Shown piece after piece: positions 50,110-59,344 of a DNA stretch of 64,000 bases. The stretch comes from Cacconaster sp964598495 (GTDB taxonomy: Bacteria; Bacteroidota; Bacteroidia; Bacteroidales; UBA932): contig CAZRBY010000001.1 of assembly GCA_964598495.1 (NCBI GenBank), forward strand, positions 1 through 64,000. Direction: 5' to 3'. Under the pieces are notes generated by a model. That model saw only the letters and a list, made by a program, of their open reading frames with translations, ran no database searches and was not told the DNA's origin. Position 1 is the stretch's first letter. The number at the start of each line of letters is the position of its first letter. The translations under genes and the position numbers were made by a program.

Positions 50110-53100
50110 TTACTTAGCAGTTGTTGCTGCAAGCTTTTTCTCCCTGCGAGTGTTTAGGTCGTACATAACCGGAGTTCCCACGAAGATGGAAGCGTAAGTT
50201 CCTACTACAACACCGAGTGCAAGTGCAACTGCAAAACCGCGGATGCTCTCACCACCGAAAATAGCAATCGCGACAAGCACAATCAGAGTAGTGAGTGCGG
50301 TATTGACTGTTCTGGAAAGCGTACTGTTGAGTGCCTCGTTAACGTTGATGTTAAGAGCACGCTTGGGATAGAGAGTCCTATACTCACGGATACGGTCGAA
50401 GATAACCACGTTGTCGTTGATAGAATAACCGATGATAGTCAGTACCGCTGCAATGAACTGCTGGTCAACGTCAAGTGTGAAGGGAAGAACACCTGTAAAG
50501 ATTGAGAAGAATCCCACTACTACGATGGTGTTGTGTACAAGTGAAACAACACCTCCCATTCCCCACGTCCAGTTGCGGAATCTGATAGCGATATAAGCGA
50601 ATATGGCTATCAGCGAAAGGATAACTGCAATAATTGCATCTCTCTGCATTTCACTTGCAACAGAGGCATCCACGCGGTCCGAACTTATGATACCGTTGGG
50701 GTTTTCGAGAGTAGATGTAAAGTGGTCAAGAGTAAGAGGGGTTGCAAAGAAGCCCTTGAGAGCCTCATAAAGCTTAGCCTCAACCTCTTTATCAACCTCT
50801 TGAGACTGCTCGCTCACTTTATATTTGGTGGTAATTCTCATCTGGCTTGCACCTCCGAATTGTTTTACTTCGGCTGCTTCGCCAAATTCATCCATTGTAG
50901 CTGCACGTACATCCTCAGGAGTCACGGGAGTGTCAAATCTTACTACATAAGTACGTCCGCCGCTGAAATCCACACCGTAGGTGAAACCCTTTGTGAAGAT
51001 AAATACTATACAAATGATAGAAACACCAATTGAAATGATGTACGACCATTTCCTGATACCAAGGAAATTTATCTTTGTATTCTTGAGGAAGTTCTTTGTA
51101 GCAGAAGAGTCGAAAGAGATATCCTTGTTCTTCTTTAGTCTTGCTTCCATGCAGAGACGGGAAATGAAGATGGATGTCAACACGGAAGTAATAATACCGA
51201 TGATCAATACCGCAGCAAAACCCTTAACTGCACCCGAACCGAAGAAGTAAAGTACAATACCTGTGATAATGGTAGTTAACTGACCGTCTATAATGGCAGA
51301 ATAAGCGTTCTTGTAACCATCGGAGATGGCCAGACGGAGTGCCTTTCCTGCTCTGAGTTCCTCTTTCACGCGCTCGTAGATAATAACGTTGGCGTCCACC
51401 GCCATACCCATCGTCAAAACGAGACCGGCGATACCGGGCAATGTCAGCACGGCTCCGAATGATACAAGGGCTCCGAAGAGGAAGAGCACGTTGCAGAGCA
51501 ATGCGATGTCTGCATAGATACCGGCTCTTCTGTAAAAGAGAGCCATATAAAGCAGCACGAGGAGGAATGCGATTGCAAACGAGATCATACCCGATCTGAT
51601 GGAAGCGCTACCGAGTGAAGGACCTACAACCTGCTCCTGAACGATACGCGCAGGAGTTGAGAGTTTTCCTGACTTGAGTACGGTTGCAAGGTCATCAGCC
51701 TCCGCCTGGGTAAACTTACCTGTAATCTGAGAATTACCTCCGGAAATCTTGTTCTGTACGTTGGGGTATGAATATACGGAACCATCCATAACGATGGCAA
51801 TCTGCTTGCCGATGTTCTGCTCGGTAATAACCTCCCATCTGGCGGAACCTGCGCTGTTCATTGTCATACTAACCTCTGCAGCAGCAGTCATCTGATTATA
51901 GTTAACTCTTGCAGATGTAATTACCGAACCGTCGAGAACCGCACCCTTACCGGCTATATCCTTGAGAGCAACAAGTTCGAAATATGTATCAGGCTCTATA
52001 CCGGAAGCGCTGAACGCTTTAAAACTCCATGCGGGAACAAAGTCATTGGGGAAAGCGATATGAGATTGGTTGAGCCATGCGTTGATGGCTGCCGTATCGC
52101 GATAATGTGCAAGACCGAGACAAGCGGAGTTTGCTCCGTAAGGAGAAGGCTGGAGCTTTGCAAAGAGAGGATTGGCTTTCTCTGCTGCTGTGCCGGCGTT
52201 AACATCACCGGTAGCTGCTGCAAGTTCTTGCTCAATACTGCTGATATCACTATTATCACCATCTGTGGTTTCCGCATCTGCGGTCTCAGCGGCTTCTGCT
52301 GCCTCAATAAGACCACGGATTTCAGTGTTGAGCTCAAGTAAGAAGGGTTGGATTTCCTGGAATGTATAGGTCTGCCAAAACTCCAGTGATGCAGTACCCT
52401 GAAGGAGTTTTCTAACACGCTCAGGCTCTTTTACACCGGGAAGTTCCACGAGAATTCGACCGGTACGGGCAATCTTCTGAATATTGGGCTGTGCAACACC
52501 AAACTGGTTGATACGCCTCTCCACAACAGTGTAAGAGTTGTTGATAACGGCATCTGCCTCATTTTGCAGTAGGGAGATAATTTCCTCATTGGTTGCCCTT
52601 GATTTGTTTTTGATATCGCCGCTGAGCTTATCGAGGTCTATATCGAATGACATTCTCTGGTTTGGAGCCACTTCATTCCATGCCTCTGCAAAAAGGGTGA
52701 TGAAGTCCGTGTGAGTCTCGGCAGCCCTTGCCCTTGCAAGCGCCATTGCCTTATCAAACTCGGGAGTGGTCTTTTCGCGAGCACAAGAGCGTACCAGCTC
52801 GGCCATATCAAGCTGGAGCATAACGTTCATACCGCCCTTGAGGTCGAGACCAAGGTTGAGTTCTTTTTCTTTTACATCTTTGTAGGTGTAACCGAGGTAA
52901 ACCTTCTTGTTGGCTATAGAGTCGAGATATGCACTCTTGGCCTCTGTTCTTATTCCGTCAAGATAAAATGCTTGGTCCAGCTCCGAAATTTCGCTGAACG
53001 AGGGCTTGGACTGCTCTGCAAGAACGACTTCCTCTGCATACTTGGAGGCTTTGTTCTCGTGGATGTATGTAACCGCCGTAAATGACAGCTGGAAAACACA

Positions 53101-53151
53101 GGCCAGTCCGATCAAAATTGCCACAAATGTGATGGCGCCTTTACTTTGCAT
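50110..53151 (-). CDS. secDF: Fused protein translocase subunit SecDF
   Basis: 1013 residues, twelve predicted membrane segments in two groups of six. SecD part: LNLGLDLKGGMNVMLQLD, the P1 head domain, GMAVDANVIIYERVKEEL. SecF part: KGFTYGVDFSGGRTYVVRF and GYSINDNVVIFDRIREY. Uses the proton gradient to help complete protein export through SecYEG. A glutamate/alanine/threonine-rich insert (ETADAETTDGDNSDISSIEQ) sits in the SecD periplasmic domain. Promoter: minus-strand TAATTTTG at 53208-53215. Confidence 0.96.
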   Translation of the reverse strand: MQSKGAITFVAILIGLACVFQLSFTAVTYIHENKASKYAEEVVLAEQSKPSFSEISELDQAFYLDGIRTEAKSAYLDSIANKKVYLGYTYKDVKEKELNLGLDLKGGMNVMLQLDMAELVRSCAREKTTPEFDKAMALARARAAETHTDFITLFAEAWNEVAPNQRMSFDIDLDKLSGDIKNKSRATNEEIISLLQNEADAVINNSYTVVERRINQFGVAQPNIQKIARTGRILVELPGVKEPERVRKLLQGTASLEFWQTYTFQEIQPFLLELNTEIRGLIEAAEAAETADAETTDGDNSDISSIEQELAAATGDVNAGTAAEKANPLFAKLQPSPYGANSACLGLAHYRDTAAINAWLNQSHIAFPNDFVPAWSFKAFSASGIEPDTYFELVALKDIAGKGAVLDGSVITSARVNYNQMTAAAEVSMTMNSAGSARWEVITEQNIGKQIAIVMDGSVYSYPNVQNKISGGNSQITGKFTQAEADDLATVLKSGKLSTPARIVQEQVVGPSLGSASIRSGMISFAIAFLLVLLYMALFYRRAGIYADIALLCNVLFLFGALVSFGAVLTLPGIAGLVLTMGMAVDANVIIYERVKEELRAGKALRLAISDGYKNAYSAIIDGQLTTIITGIVLYFFGSGAVKGFAAVLIIGIITSVLTSIFISRLCMEARLKKNKDISFDSSATKNFLKNTKINFLGIRKWSYIISIGVSIICIVFIFTKGFTYGVDFSGGRTYVVRFDTPVTPEDVRAATMDEFGEAAEVKQFGGASQMRITTKYKVSEQSQEVDKEVEAKLYEALKGFFATPLTLDHFTSTLENPNGIISSDRVDASVASEMQRDAIIAVILSLIAIFAYIAIRFRNWTWGMGGVVSLVHNTIVVVGFFSIFTGVLPFTLDVDQQFIAAVLTIIGYSINDNVVIFDRIREYRTLYPKRALNINVNEALNSTLSRTVNTALTTLIVLVAIAIFGGESIRGFAVALALGVVVGTYASIFVGTPVMYDLNTRREKKLAATTAK

Positions 53152-53207
53152 ACTTTTTATTTTTAAATTATTTATTGTCCTTTATTCCGAAAATAGGGAG
53201 CAAAATT

Positions 53208-53215
53208 ACGATTAT
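53208..53215 (-). promoter_or_regulatory. -7 promoter element of secDF
   Basis: Minus-strand TAATTTTG (TAnnTTTG). It would start transcription about 50 nt upstream of the secDF ATG. Confidence 0.5.
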
Positions 53216-53268
53216 TTTTTAATATATAAAGTATTTCCTATTTTTGTTTGGTTTTTTCGGCAGCAATT

Positions 53269-53769
53269 ATGAGATACAGGTGTATGGACAGGGCTTTTTT
53301 TTTAATTCTGACACTTTTTGCGTCATCATGCCTCATGGGTCAGGATTTTGGGGTGGAAATACGCCGTGCCCAAGCATTGCACGATACCTACGATTTTGAT
53401 AAAGCACTGGAAATATGGCACTCGCTTCTTGAAAGAAGCAGCGATTCGCTTCAGCGGATAGACCTGCTTGAGAGGATTGTACGCAGTGAGAATGGGCGCA
53501 ATATGCTCAGCTATGCTACAGAGCCGAGAGTCATTTCCTCTCTCACAGTGCCACGAGACGACTTTTTTCTGTGGTACTCGCATCTGGAAGAGAAGTCCTG
53601 GCTTCCTATTCCCAACGCTTTTGTCCGGAACACCACCTCTCCTCACGAATTTTATACATCCATCTATTTTCCCGAAGGCATAAGGAACATTGTATTCTCG
53701 TCACAGGACGAGAGCGGTTCGTGGAATATATCCACTTCCACTCCTGTGGGAATGTCCGTAAAGCCATGA
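53269..53769 (+). pseudogene. 5' part of a PD40/SPOR protein, broken at an assembly gap
   Basis: From ATG 53269 (or 53284): signal peptide with FFLILTLFASSCLMGQ, then a helical repeat-like region and the start of a PD40-type propeller (FSSQDESGSWN). The frame stops at 53769, before the gap. The 18-nt sequence gagagcggttcgtggaat at 53710-53727 recurs just after the gap at 53863-53880, in frame with the continuation. The stretch 53728-53852 does not fit the protein and probably comes from a misassembly. The true gene likely joins 53710-53727 directly to 53863. Confidence 0.75.
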
Positions 53770-53852
53770 AGCTAATCCGCTCAGTGGAAGAGATCGGTAG
53801 ATACAAGAACCTTGAAGTAGTATCACAAGCAGATCTGGATGATTGAGGTCAT

Positions 53853-53862
53853 NNNNNNNNNN
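53853..53862. other. Assembly gap (10 N)
   Basis: Ten Ns inside the PD40/SPOR gene; see the neighbouring entries. Confidence 1.
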
Positions 53863-55290
53863 GAGAGCGGTTCGTGGAATCTATACACTTCCACCTGCTC
53901 CGGAGACACACTATGGAGCTACCCCACTCTAATCAACGAAAATCTCACATCCCCTGCGGATGACATCTTTCCCATTCTTAGCCGTAACGGAAGAGAACTC
54001 TACTTCTCCACCGGAGGCCTCTTCGGAATGGGCGGATACGATCTATTCGTCAGCAGATGGGATGACGGAATCAATGACTGGGGAGTGCCGGAGAATCTCG
54101 GATTTCCCTACTCTTCTCCTTTCGACGACTTTCTCTTCTGCAATACTCCTGACGGCAATTTTTCCATTTTCGCATCCAACAGAAGTTGCAACAGGGACAG
54201 TATGACAATATATGTTTTGGAATTTGAGAACAAGCCGATCAAAAAACCCATTACTTCATTGGAACAGGTACGGAAAATAGCATCGCTGATACCTGCAGAT
54301 GAGGAGTCCCTGCCCAATCCGGAACAGCTTGAAGAGCTTCCCGTCGCATCGGCAGCAGACTCTCTCTTTTTGAATTACACCTCCCTGTTGGTCACTCTTC
54401 GCGGATTGCAGGATTCACTGGCTACAATCGGCAAAGAACTGAAGATGATGAGGGAACTCTACACCTCTACTGAAAATGAGCAGGAACTCCAAACGATCTC
54501 AAGACTGCTGCTCGATACCGAACACCGCGCAATCGTGCTTCAATCGGAGATAAACAGTGCTACCGGCTCACTTCAGCAGATGGAAATGAATTTTCTGATG
54601 GAGGGTATCATCATCAATCTCGAAGATATTTCGGAAAAGCCGCAAGGAACTCCCTCGATTGAACGCAAACAGTACGCCTTTGTCAAACAAAGTTTTTCAA
54701 AACCCTTTGATATCCCCATCGAGACACCCAGGGAGAGCTTTGACTACTCATTCCGAATCCTTGATACCGCAGTTATAGCAGAACCCGTCATTACGCCTGG
54801 GATCTCCTACTCCATTCAGCTTTACGTAACCTCACATAAAGCCCAATTGCGCCAACTCAAGGGATTGAGTCCCGTCTTCGAGAAGAGACAGTCCTCAGGC
54901 AAATATCTTTACACTGCAGGCATTTTCCACTCCTACAAAGAAGCACTCTCCCAAATCAACGTAGTGAAGAAAAGAGGTTTTCCTTCGGCATTTTTGGTAG
55001 CCTACCGAGATGGTAAAAGCATATCTGTCAATGAGGCCCGTAATGCGGAAAAATTGCCCGTTGCAGGACCGAAATATCGTGTTATTTTGGAGAATTTTGC
55101 GGGCGGCATTCCCGATGCAGTAATGGCTATCATAAGAAATAATACATCAAAAGAGATCGTGAGAAGCACCTCCGAAGGGAAAGTGCTCTACATTATAGCT
55201 CCTTTCGACCATAAAGAGGAAGCGGAAGCATTTGCCGAAATCCTCAAGGGCAATGGTGTGGACGGAATAATAACAGAACAAATTAAATAA
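53863..55290 (+). CDS. 3' part of a PD40/SPOR-like protein
   Basis: 475 residues from the gap edge. It begins ESGSWNLYTST, the same segment as the end of the upstream fragment. PD40-type propeller strands (DDIFPILSRNGRELYFSTGG, then GGYDLFVSRW) are followed by a long coiled coil (about residues 160-260) and two SPOR-like repeats at the C-terminus (YSIQLYVTSHKAQL..., ...PFDHKEEAEAFAEIL). SPOR domains bind denuded peptidoglycan. Probably an envelope-associated protein. NfeD and FloA genes follow at 9 and 20 nt, so this is likely one operon. Confidence 0.75.
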   Translation, partial: ESGSWNLYTSTCSGDTLWSYPTLINENLTSPADDIFPILSRNGRELYFSTGGLFGMGGYDLFVSRWDDGINDWGVPENLGFPYSSPFDDFLFCNTPDGNFSIFASNRSCNRDSMTIYVLEFENKPIKKPITSLEQVRKIASLIPADEESLPNPEQLEELPVASAADSLFLNYTSLLVTLRGLQDSLATIGKELKMMRELYTSTENEQELQTISRLLLDTEHRAIVLQSEINSATGSLQQMEMNFLMEGIIINLEDISEKPQGTPSIERKQYAFVKQSFSKPFDIPIETPRESFDYSFRILDTAVIAEPVITPGISYSIQLYVTSHKAQLRQLKGLSPVFEKRQSSGKYLYTAGIFHSYKEALSQINVVKKRGFPSAFLVAYRDGKSISVNEARNAEKLPVAGPKYRVILENFAGGIPDAVMAIIRNNTSKEIVRSTSEGKVLYIIAPFDHKEEAEAFAEILKGNGVDGIITEQIK

Positions 55291-55299
55291 AAAAATATT

Positions 55300-55767
55300 A
55301 TGGGAACCGGACTTATTATAATGCTAATCGTATTGGGTATAATCCTGATACTTGTAGAAATACTTCTCATACCCGGATTTGCCGTCACCGGCGTGCTCGG
55401 TGTCGGATCCCTGGTCTTTGCCAGCTATTTGGGGTTCACACATCTGGGACCACGTGCCGGGGTAATAATCATTGTGGTAGAGGTTATACTCATTTCGGTA
55501 TTGCTATACTATGCACTTCGCGCCAAGACCTGGAAAAAGCTCTCTCTCCACACCAATATAGATGCTAAAGTGGATGAACATCCCGAGACCAAGGGTCTCA
55601 CACCCGGTATGGGAGGTATCACAACCACCCGCCTCAACCCTATGGGAAGGGCGAAAATCGGGGGATTTGACCTTGAGGTGCGCTCAATTGACGGACTTCT
55701 CGACGAGCGTACGGAGATCGTCATAGACACAATCGAAGACGAAAAAATATTTGTAAAAAAGAAATAA
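55300..55767 (+). CDS. NfeD-family membrane protein
   Basis: 155 residues. Three N-terminal membrane segments (IIMLIVLGIILILVEILL; GVLGVGSLVFASYLG; VIIIVVEVILISVLLYYAL) and a C-terminal OB-fold NfeD domain (GMGGITTTRLNPMGRAKIGG). Lacks the N-terminal protease domain of long NfeD proteins. Partners FloA in membrane microdomains. Confidence 0.92.
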   Translation: MGTGLIIMLIVLGIILILVEILLIPGFAVTGVLGVGSLVFASYLGFTHLGPRAGVIIIVVEVILISVLLYYALRAKTWKKLSLHTNIDAKVDEHPETKGLTPGMGGITTTRLNPMGRAKIGGFDLEVRSIDGLLDERTEIVIDTIEDEKIFVKKK

Positions 55768-55787
55768 CAATTTAAAATCAATCTTTT

Positions 55788-56744
55788 ATGACACCAGTTT
55801 TTATTTGGATAGGAGTCGGTATAGTTGGACTCATTATTCTTTTATGGTTTTTCCCGATCACAATGTGGTTCCAGGCACTTATTTCAGGTGTCAGGATGTC
55901 ACTCCTTCAACTCATTCTCATGCGTTGGAGAAAAGTTCCTCCCGGAACCATCGTTATGGCTATGATTACCGGCACAAAAGCAGGACTTACACTAAATGCA
56001 AACGAACTTGAAGCCCACTATCTTGCCAAAGGCAATGTACCTAAAGTTGTCAATGCGCTGGTCTCTGCCGACAAGGCCAACATTGCCCTCAATTTCAAAA
56101 TGGCAGCCGCCATCGATTTGGCCGGTCGCGATGTTTTTGAGGCGGTACAGATGTCCGTCAATCCCAAAGTAATCAACACTCCTCCCGTTACAGCGGTTGC
56201 CAAAGATGGTATTCAGCTCATCGTAAAGGCTCGTGTAACCGTACGCGCCAATATCAGACAACTTGTCGGAGGTGCCGGTGAAGAGACCGTGCTTGCACGT
56301 GTAGGCGAGGGTATCGTCTCCAGTATCGGTTCGGCCGAATCCCACAAAGAGGTGCTCGAGAACCCCGACTCCATCTCAAAGGTGGTGCTCAACAAGGGTC
56401 TTGATGCCGGTACGGCATTTGAGATCCTCTCTATCGACATCGCCGATATTGATATCGGAAAGAATATCGGAGCCGTACTTAAGATTGATCAGGCCAACGC
56501 TGACAAGAATATTGCCCAGGCCCGCGCCGAGGAGAAACGCGCAATGGCTGTGGCAATAGAGCAGGAAATGAAGGCAAAAGCACAGGAAGCACGCGCGAAG
56601 GTTATTCAGGCCGAGGCACAGGTACCTCTCGCAATAGCTGAAGCATTCCGCAGCGGTAATCTCGGCATTATGGATTACTACAAATTCCAGAACATCAAAG
56701 CCGATACCGATATGCGCGAAAGCATCTCAAAAGGAAGCAAATAG
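55788..56744 (+). CDS. floA: Flotillin-like protein FloA
   Basis: 318 residues. N-terminal membrane anchor, LQALILM-type interfacial helix, the SPFH domain (NALVSADKANIALNFKMAAAIDLAGRDVFEAVQMSVNP) and a C-terminal Ala/Glu-rich coiled coil with repeated EA dipeptides. Scaffold of functional membrane microdomains. Follows nfeD by 20 nt. Confidence 0.94.
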   Translation: MTPVFIWIGVGIVGLIILLWFFPITMWFQALISGVRMSLLQLILMRWRKVPPGTIVMAMITGTKAGLTLNANELEAHYLAKGNVPKVVNALVSADKANIALNFKMAAAIDLAGRDVFEAVQMSVNPKVINTPPVTAVAKDGIQLIVKARVTVRANIRQLVGGAGEETVLARVGEGIVSSIGSAESHKEVLENPDSISKVVLNKGLDAGTAFEILSIDIADIDIGKNIGAVLKIDQANADKNIAQARAEEKRAMAVAIEQEMKAKAQEARAKVIQAEAQVPLAIAEAFRSGNLGIMDYYKFQNIKADTDMRESISKGSK

Positions 56745-56764
56745 TCTTCCAAGATTATTTGATG

Positions 56765-56798
56765 AAAAATGCACCCGCCAATCTGCAGGTGCATTTTT
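56765..56798 (+). terminator. Intrinsic terminator of the SPOR-NfeD-FloA operon
   Basis: An 11-bp stem (56765-56775 / 56788-56798) with a 12-nt loop and a T-run. It lies 20 nt after the floA stop. The promoter of the next gene begins immediately downstream. Confidence 0.85.
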
Positions 56799-56803
56799 TT
56801 TCT

Positions 56804-56811
56804 TACCTTTG
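56804..56811 (+). promoter_or_regulatory. -7 promoter element of the M14 peptidase gene
   Basis: TACCTTTG (TAnnTTTG), 16 nt upstream of ATG 56828, immediately after the floA terminator. Confidence 0.6.
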
Positions 56812-56827
56812 GAAAAATACGATTACG

Positions 56828-59320
56828 ATGGACTCCTTTATCAAGAAACTCTATTCGCGAGTCTCTGTACTTGCCTTTTTCCTGCTTGTTTCTGCTTTTT
56901 CATCAGCTCAAAACCCTTCAAAGGGTACTCTTGAATGGTATCTTCCAAGCGGAGATCACCAATTCAACACCTCAATACCGACTCCCGAAGAAGTTCTGGG
57001 CTATCAGATAGGGACTTATTTTCTCAATTGGGACGATGTCTGCAAATATATGGAGCGGCTTGATGCTGCTTCCGACAGGGTCTCCCTCAAAAGATTCGGC
57101 CGAACATATAACCACAGAGAATTTATACAGATATGCATCTCTTCTGAAAACAACATCTCCAACCTTGAGAAAATAAGAGAAGAACATCTGCAGCTCTGTG
57201 ACCCGTCGCGCTCTTCGCTGCTTGAAACGGACAAAATGCCGGTCATTGTAAATTTGATGGCATCAGTTCACGGAAATGAAACCTCGGGAGTTAATGCCGC
57301 CGTACTTGCTGCATATTTTTTCGCAGCGGCAGACTCTCCACAAATCAGAGAAATGCTGGAAAATACGATTGTTGTCATCACTCCGGGACTTAATCCGGAT
57401 GGCATCAGCAGATTTGCTCACTGGACCAACTCCACGGCAAGCAAAAACAAGAGAGCAGACACAAACGGCCCCGGACAGATGGAACCTTGGCCCAGCAGCC
57501 GCACCAACCACTATTATGCCGACTGCAACCGTGACTGGCTCATCGTCCGGCATCCTGAAGGAGTCAACAGTGTCGCCATGTATAAATGGTGGATGCCCAA
57601 TGTCGTGCTTGATATGCACGAACAAGGTACTACATCGGGCTTCTTTTTCAGTCCGGGAGACCCCAACAGAACCTATGGCGGCATCTCGCAGACCAACCAG
57701 GACCTGACTCTCAAAATTGCGAAGAATACCGCGGCAGAACTGGACAAAAAGGGTCTTTTATATTTCTCTAAAGAGAGTTATGATGACTTTTACATTGGTA
57801 AAGGTGCCTCCTATGGTGATCTTCAGGGTTCGATTTGCATACTTCACGAGCAGGGAGCCTCTTACGGATATCTCCGAAATACTCCGTGGGGAATCCTGAC
57901 ATTTCCCGAAACGATACGTACTCAGACTCTCGCTGCCATTTCCGTGGCCACATCCGGCTTTCGAATGAGAGAAGAACTGCTCGATTATCAGAAAAATTAT
58001 TTCACCGACCAGATAAAAACAGCAAAAAATGACCCTGTTGCAGGAGTGAGATTTTCTGTCAAAGGGGATCGGGCGCGCGAGTTCCATCTACTTGAGATTC
58101 TCCTGACTCACGATATAGAGGTTTACCGCGACAGTAAAGAACAGGGCTACATAGTGCCGACAATCCAGAACCGCTATTACATTTTCAAGGCAATGTGGGA
58201 TCACATTACCTCATTTAAAGACAGTGTATTCTACGATATCTCAACATGGAGTTTTCCTTCAGCATTTGGTGTCGAAAGCGAAAATCTCAAATCTATACAG
58301 GGACGTCTTTCCGAGAGGGTCACGGAAGCATTGTTCCCTAAGGGCGGGATAAGCGGCGGCATAAGCAATATCGGATATGCGTTTGACAACAACGAGTATT
58401 ATGCTCCGAAGATGGCCTCAGACCTACTCAAGGAGGGCTTTTTCTTGAGAGTGACCGGTAAGAGTTTTACCTCCCTGGAAGAAAATCAGGAATACGTTTT
58501 CCCCGCCGGCACCATTTTGATACCTGTTAACGGACAACCTGCAAACAAAGAAGAGCTCTATGAAAAGATTTCGGCTCTTGCGGAGCAGACCGGAGTGCAT
58601 GTACATTCGTTCAAGAGTTCCCTGATGAAGGATTACGATCTCGGCAGCACAATGTACTCAAGCCTCAAAAAACCCGATGTTGCCATAGTCACGGGACGCG
58701 GACTGAGCTCTTCCAACGTAGGTGAAGCCTGGTTATCCATTGACCGCAGATTTGGGTTTGATCATACGTTAATTGACCATTCGCGCATAACTTCTTCACG
58801 CGACCTTTCGTCATACAATGTAATGGTTATACTTGGAGGAGTGCCGTCCCCTCTGCAGCAGAATGATTTTTATGAGACTGTAGGCAGTTGGGTAAGGAGC
58901 GGAGGCACGCTTATCCTCGGAGGAGACGCAGCGCCTATAGCTCAGAAAGCGGGGCTTGCTGAGATTACTACAACCTCTGCCAGAGGCATTTCAGGAGTAA
59001 TTTTGGAGTGCGAAATTGATTTGGACTCCCCGCTTTTCTGGGGTTTCAATGAAAATAGTTTGCAGGTATTCAAGTACAGGGCTACAGTCTATTCGTGTGA
59101 AAAGGGAACAACCCCAATGAAATACTCGCAGGATCCTTACATTTCCGGCTATATAACTGAAGACAATATCGACAGATTTCGTGGCGGACAGTCTATAATC
59201 ACCTATAAAGCAGGACGCGGACGGGTGATTTTCTTTGCGGATGAGATGAATTTCCGTTCATATTGGTATGGCACGTCCAAAGTATTTGCAAACGCCATTT
59301 TGTACGGTGAATTGATTTAG
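56828..59320 (+). CDS. M14-family zinc carboxypeptidase
   Basis: 830 residues from ATG 56828 (MDSFIKKLYSR); a start at 56759 would include the terminator hairpin. Signal peptide ending SSAQ. Zinc motif H-x-x-E in ASVHGNETSGVNA and the downstream ligand in DMHEQGTTSGFFF. A C-terminal region (VAIVTGRGLSSSNVGEAW ... GGTLILGGDAAP) resembles a glutamine-amidotransferase-like fold. Periplasmic or secreted peptidase; substrate unknown. Confidence 0.88.
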   Translation: MDSFIKKLYSRVSVLAFFLLVSAFSSAQNPSKGTLEWYLPSGDHQFNTSIPTPEEVLGYQIGTYFLNWDDVCKYMERLDAASDRVSLKRFGRTYNHREFIQICISSENNISNLEKIREEHLQLCDPSRSSLLETDKMPVIVNLMASVHGNETSGVNAAVLAAYFFAAADSPQIREMLENTIVVITPGLNPDGISRFAHWTNSTASKNKRADTNGPGQMEPWPSSRTNHYYADCNRDWLIVRHPEGVNSVAMYKWWMPNVVLDMHEQGTTSGFFFSPGDPNRTYGGISQTNQDLTLKIAKNTAAELDKKGLLYFSKESYDDFYIGKGASYGDLQGSICILHEQGASYGYLRNTPWGILTFPETIRTQTLAAISVATSGFRMREELLDYQKNYFTDQIKTAKNDPVAGVRFSVKGDRAREFHLLEILLTHDIEVYRDSKEQGYIVPTIQNRYYIFKAMWDHITSFKDSVFYDISTWSFPSAFGVESENLKSIQGRLSERVTEALFPKGGISGGISNIGYAFDNNEYYAPKMASDLLKEGFFLRVTGKSFTSLEENQEYVFPAGTILIPVNGQPANKEELYEKISALAEQTGVHVHSFKSSLMKDYDLGSTMYSSLKKPDVAIVTGRGLSSSNVGEAWLSIDRRFGFDHTLIDHSRITSSRDLSSYNVMVILGGVPSPLQQNDFYETVGSWVRSGGTLILGGDAAPIAQKAGLAEITTTSARGISGVILECEIDLDSPLFWGFNENSLQVFKYRATVYSCEKGTTPMKYSQDPYISGYITEDNIDRFRGGQSIITYKAGRGRVIFFADEMNFRSYWYGTSKVFANAILYGELI

Positions 59321-59344
59321 AACTGCTTTAATTCCATATTCATC

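Noticed and set aside
53571..53846. Independent small gene ending in VSQADLDD before the gap
   Set aside because: It has no recognisable start or domain and lies in the probable misassembly zone.
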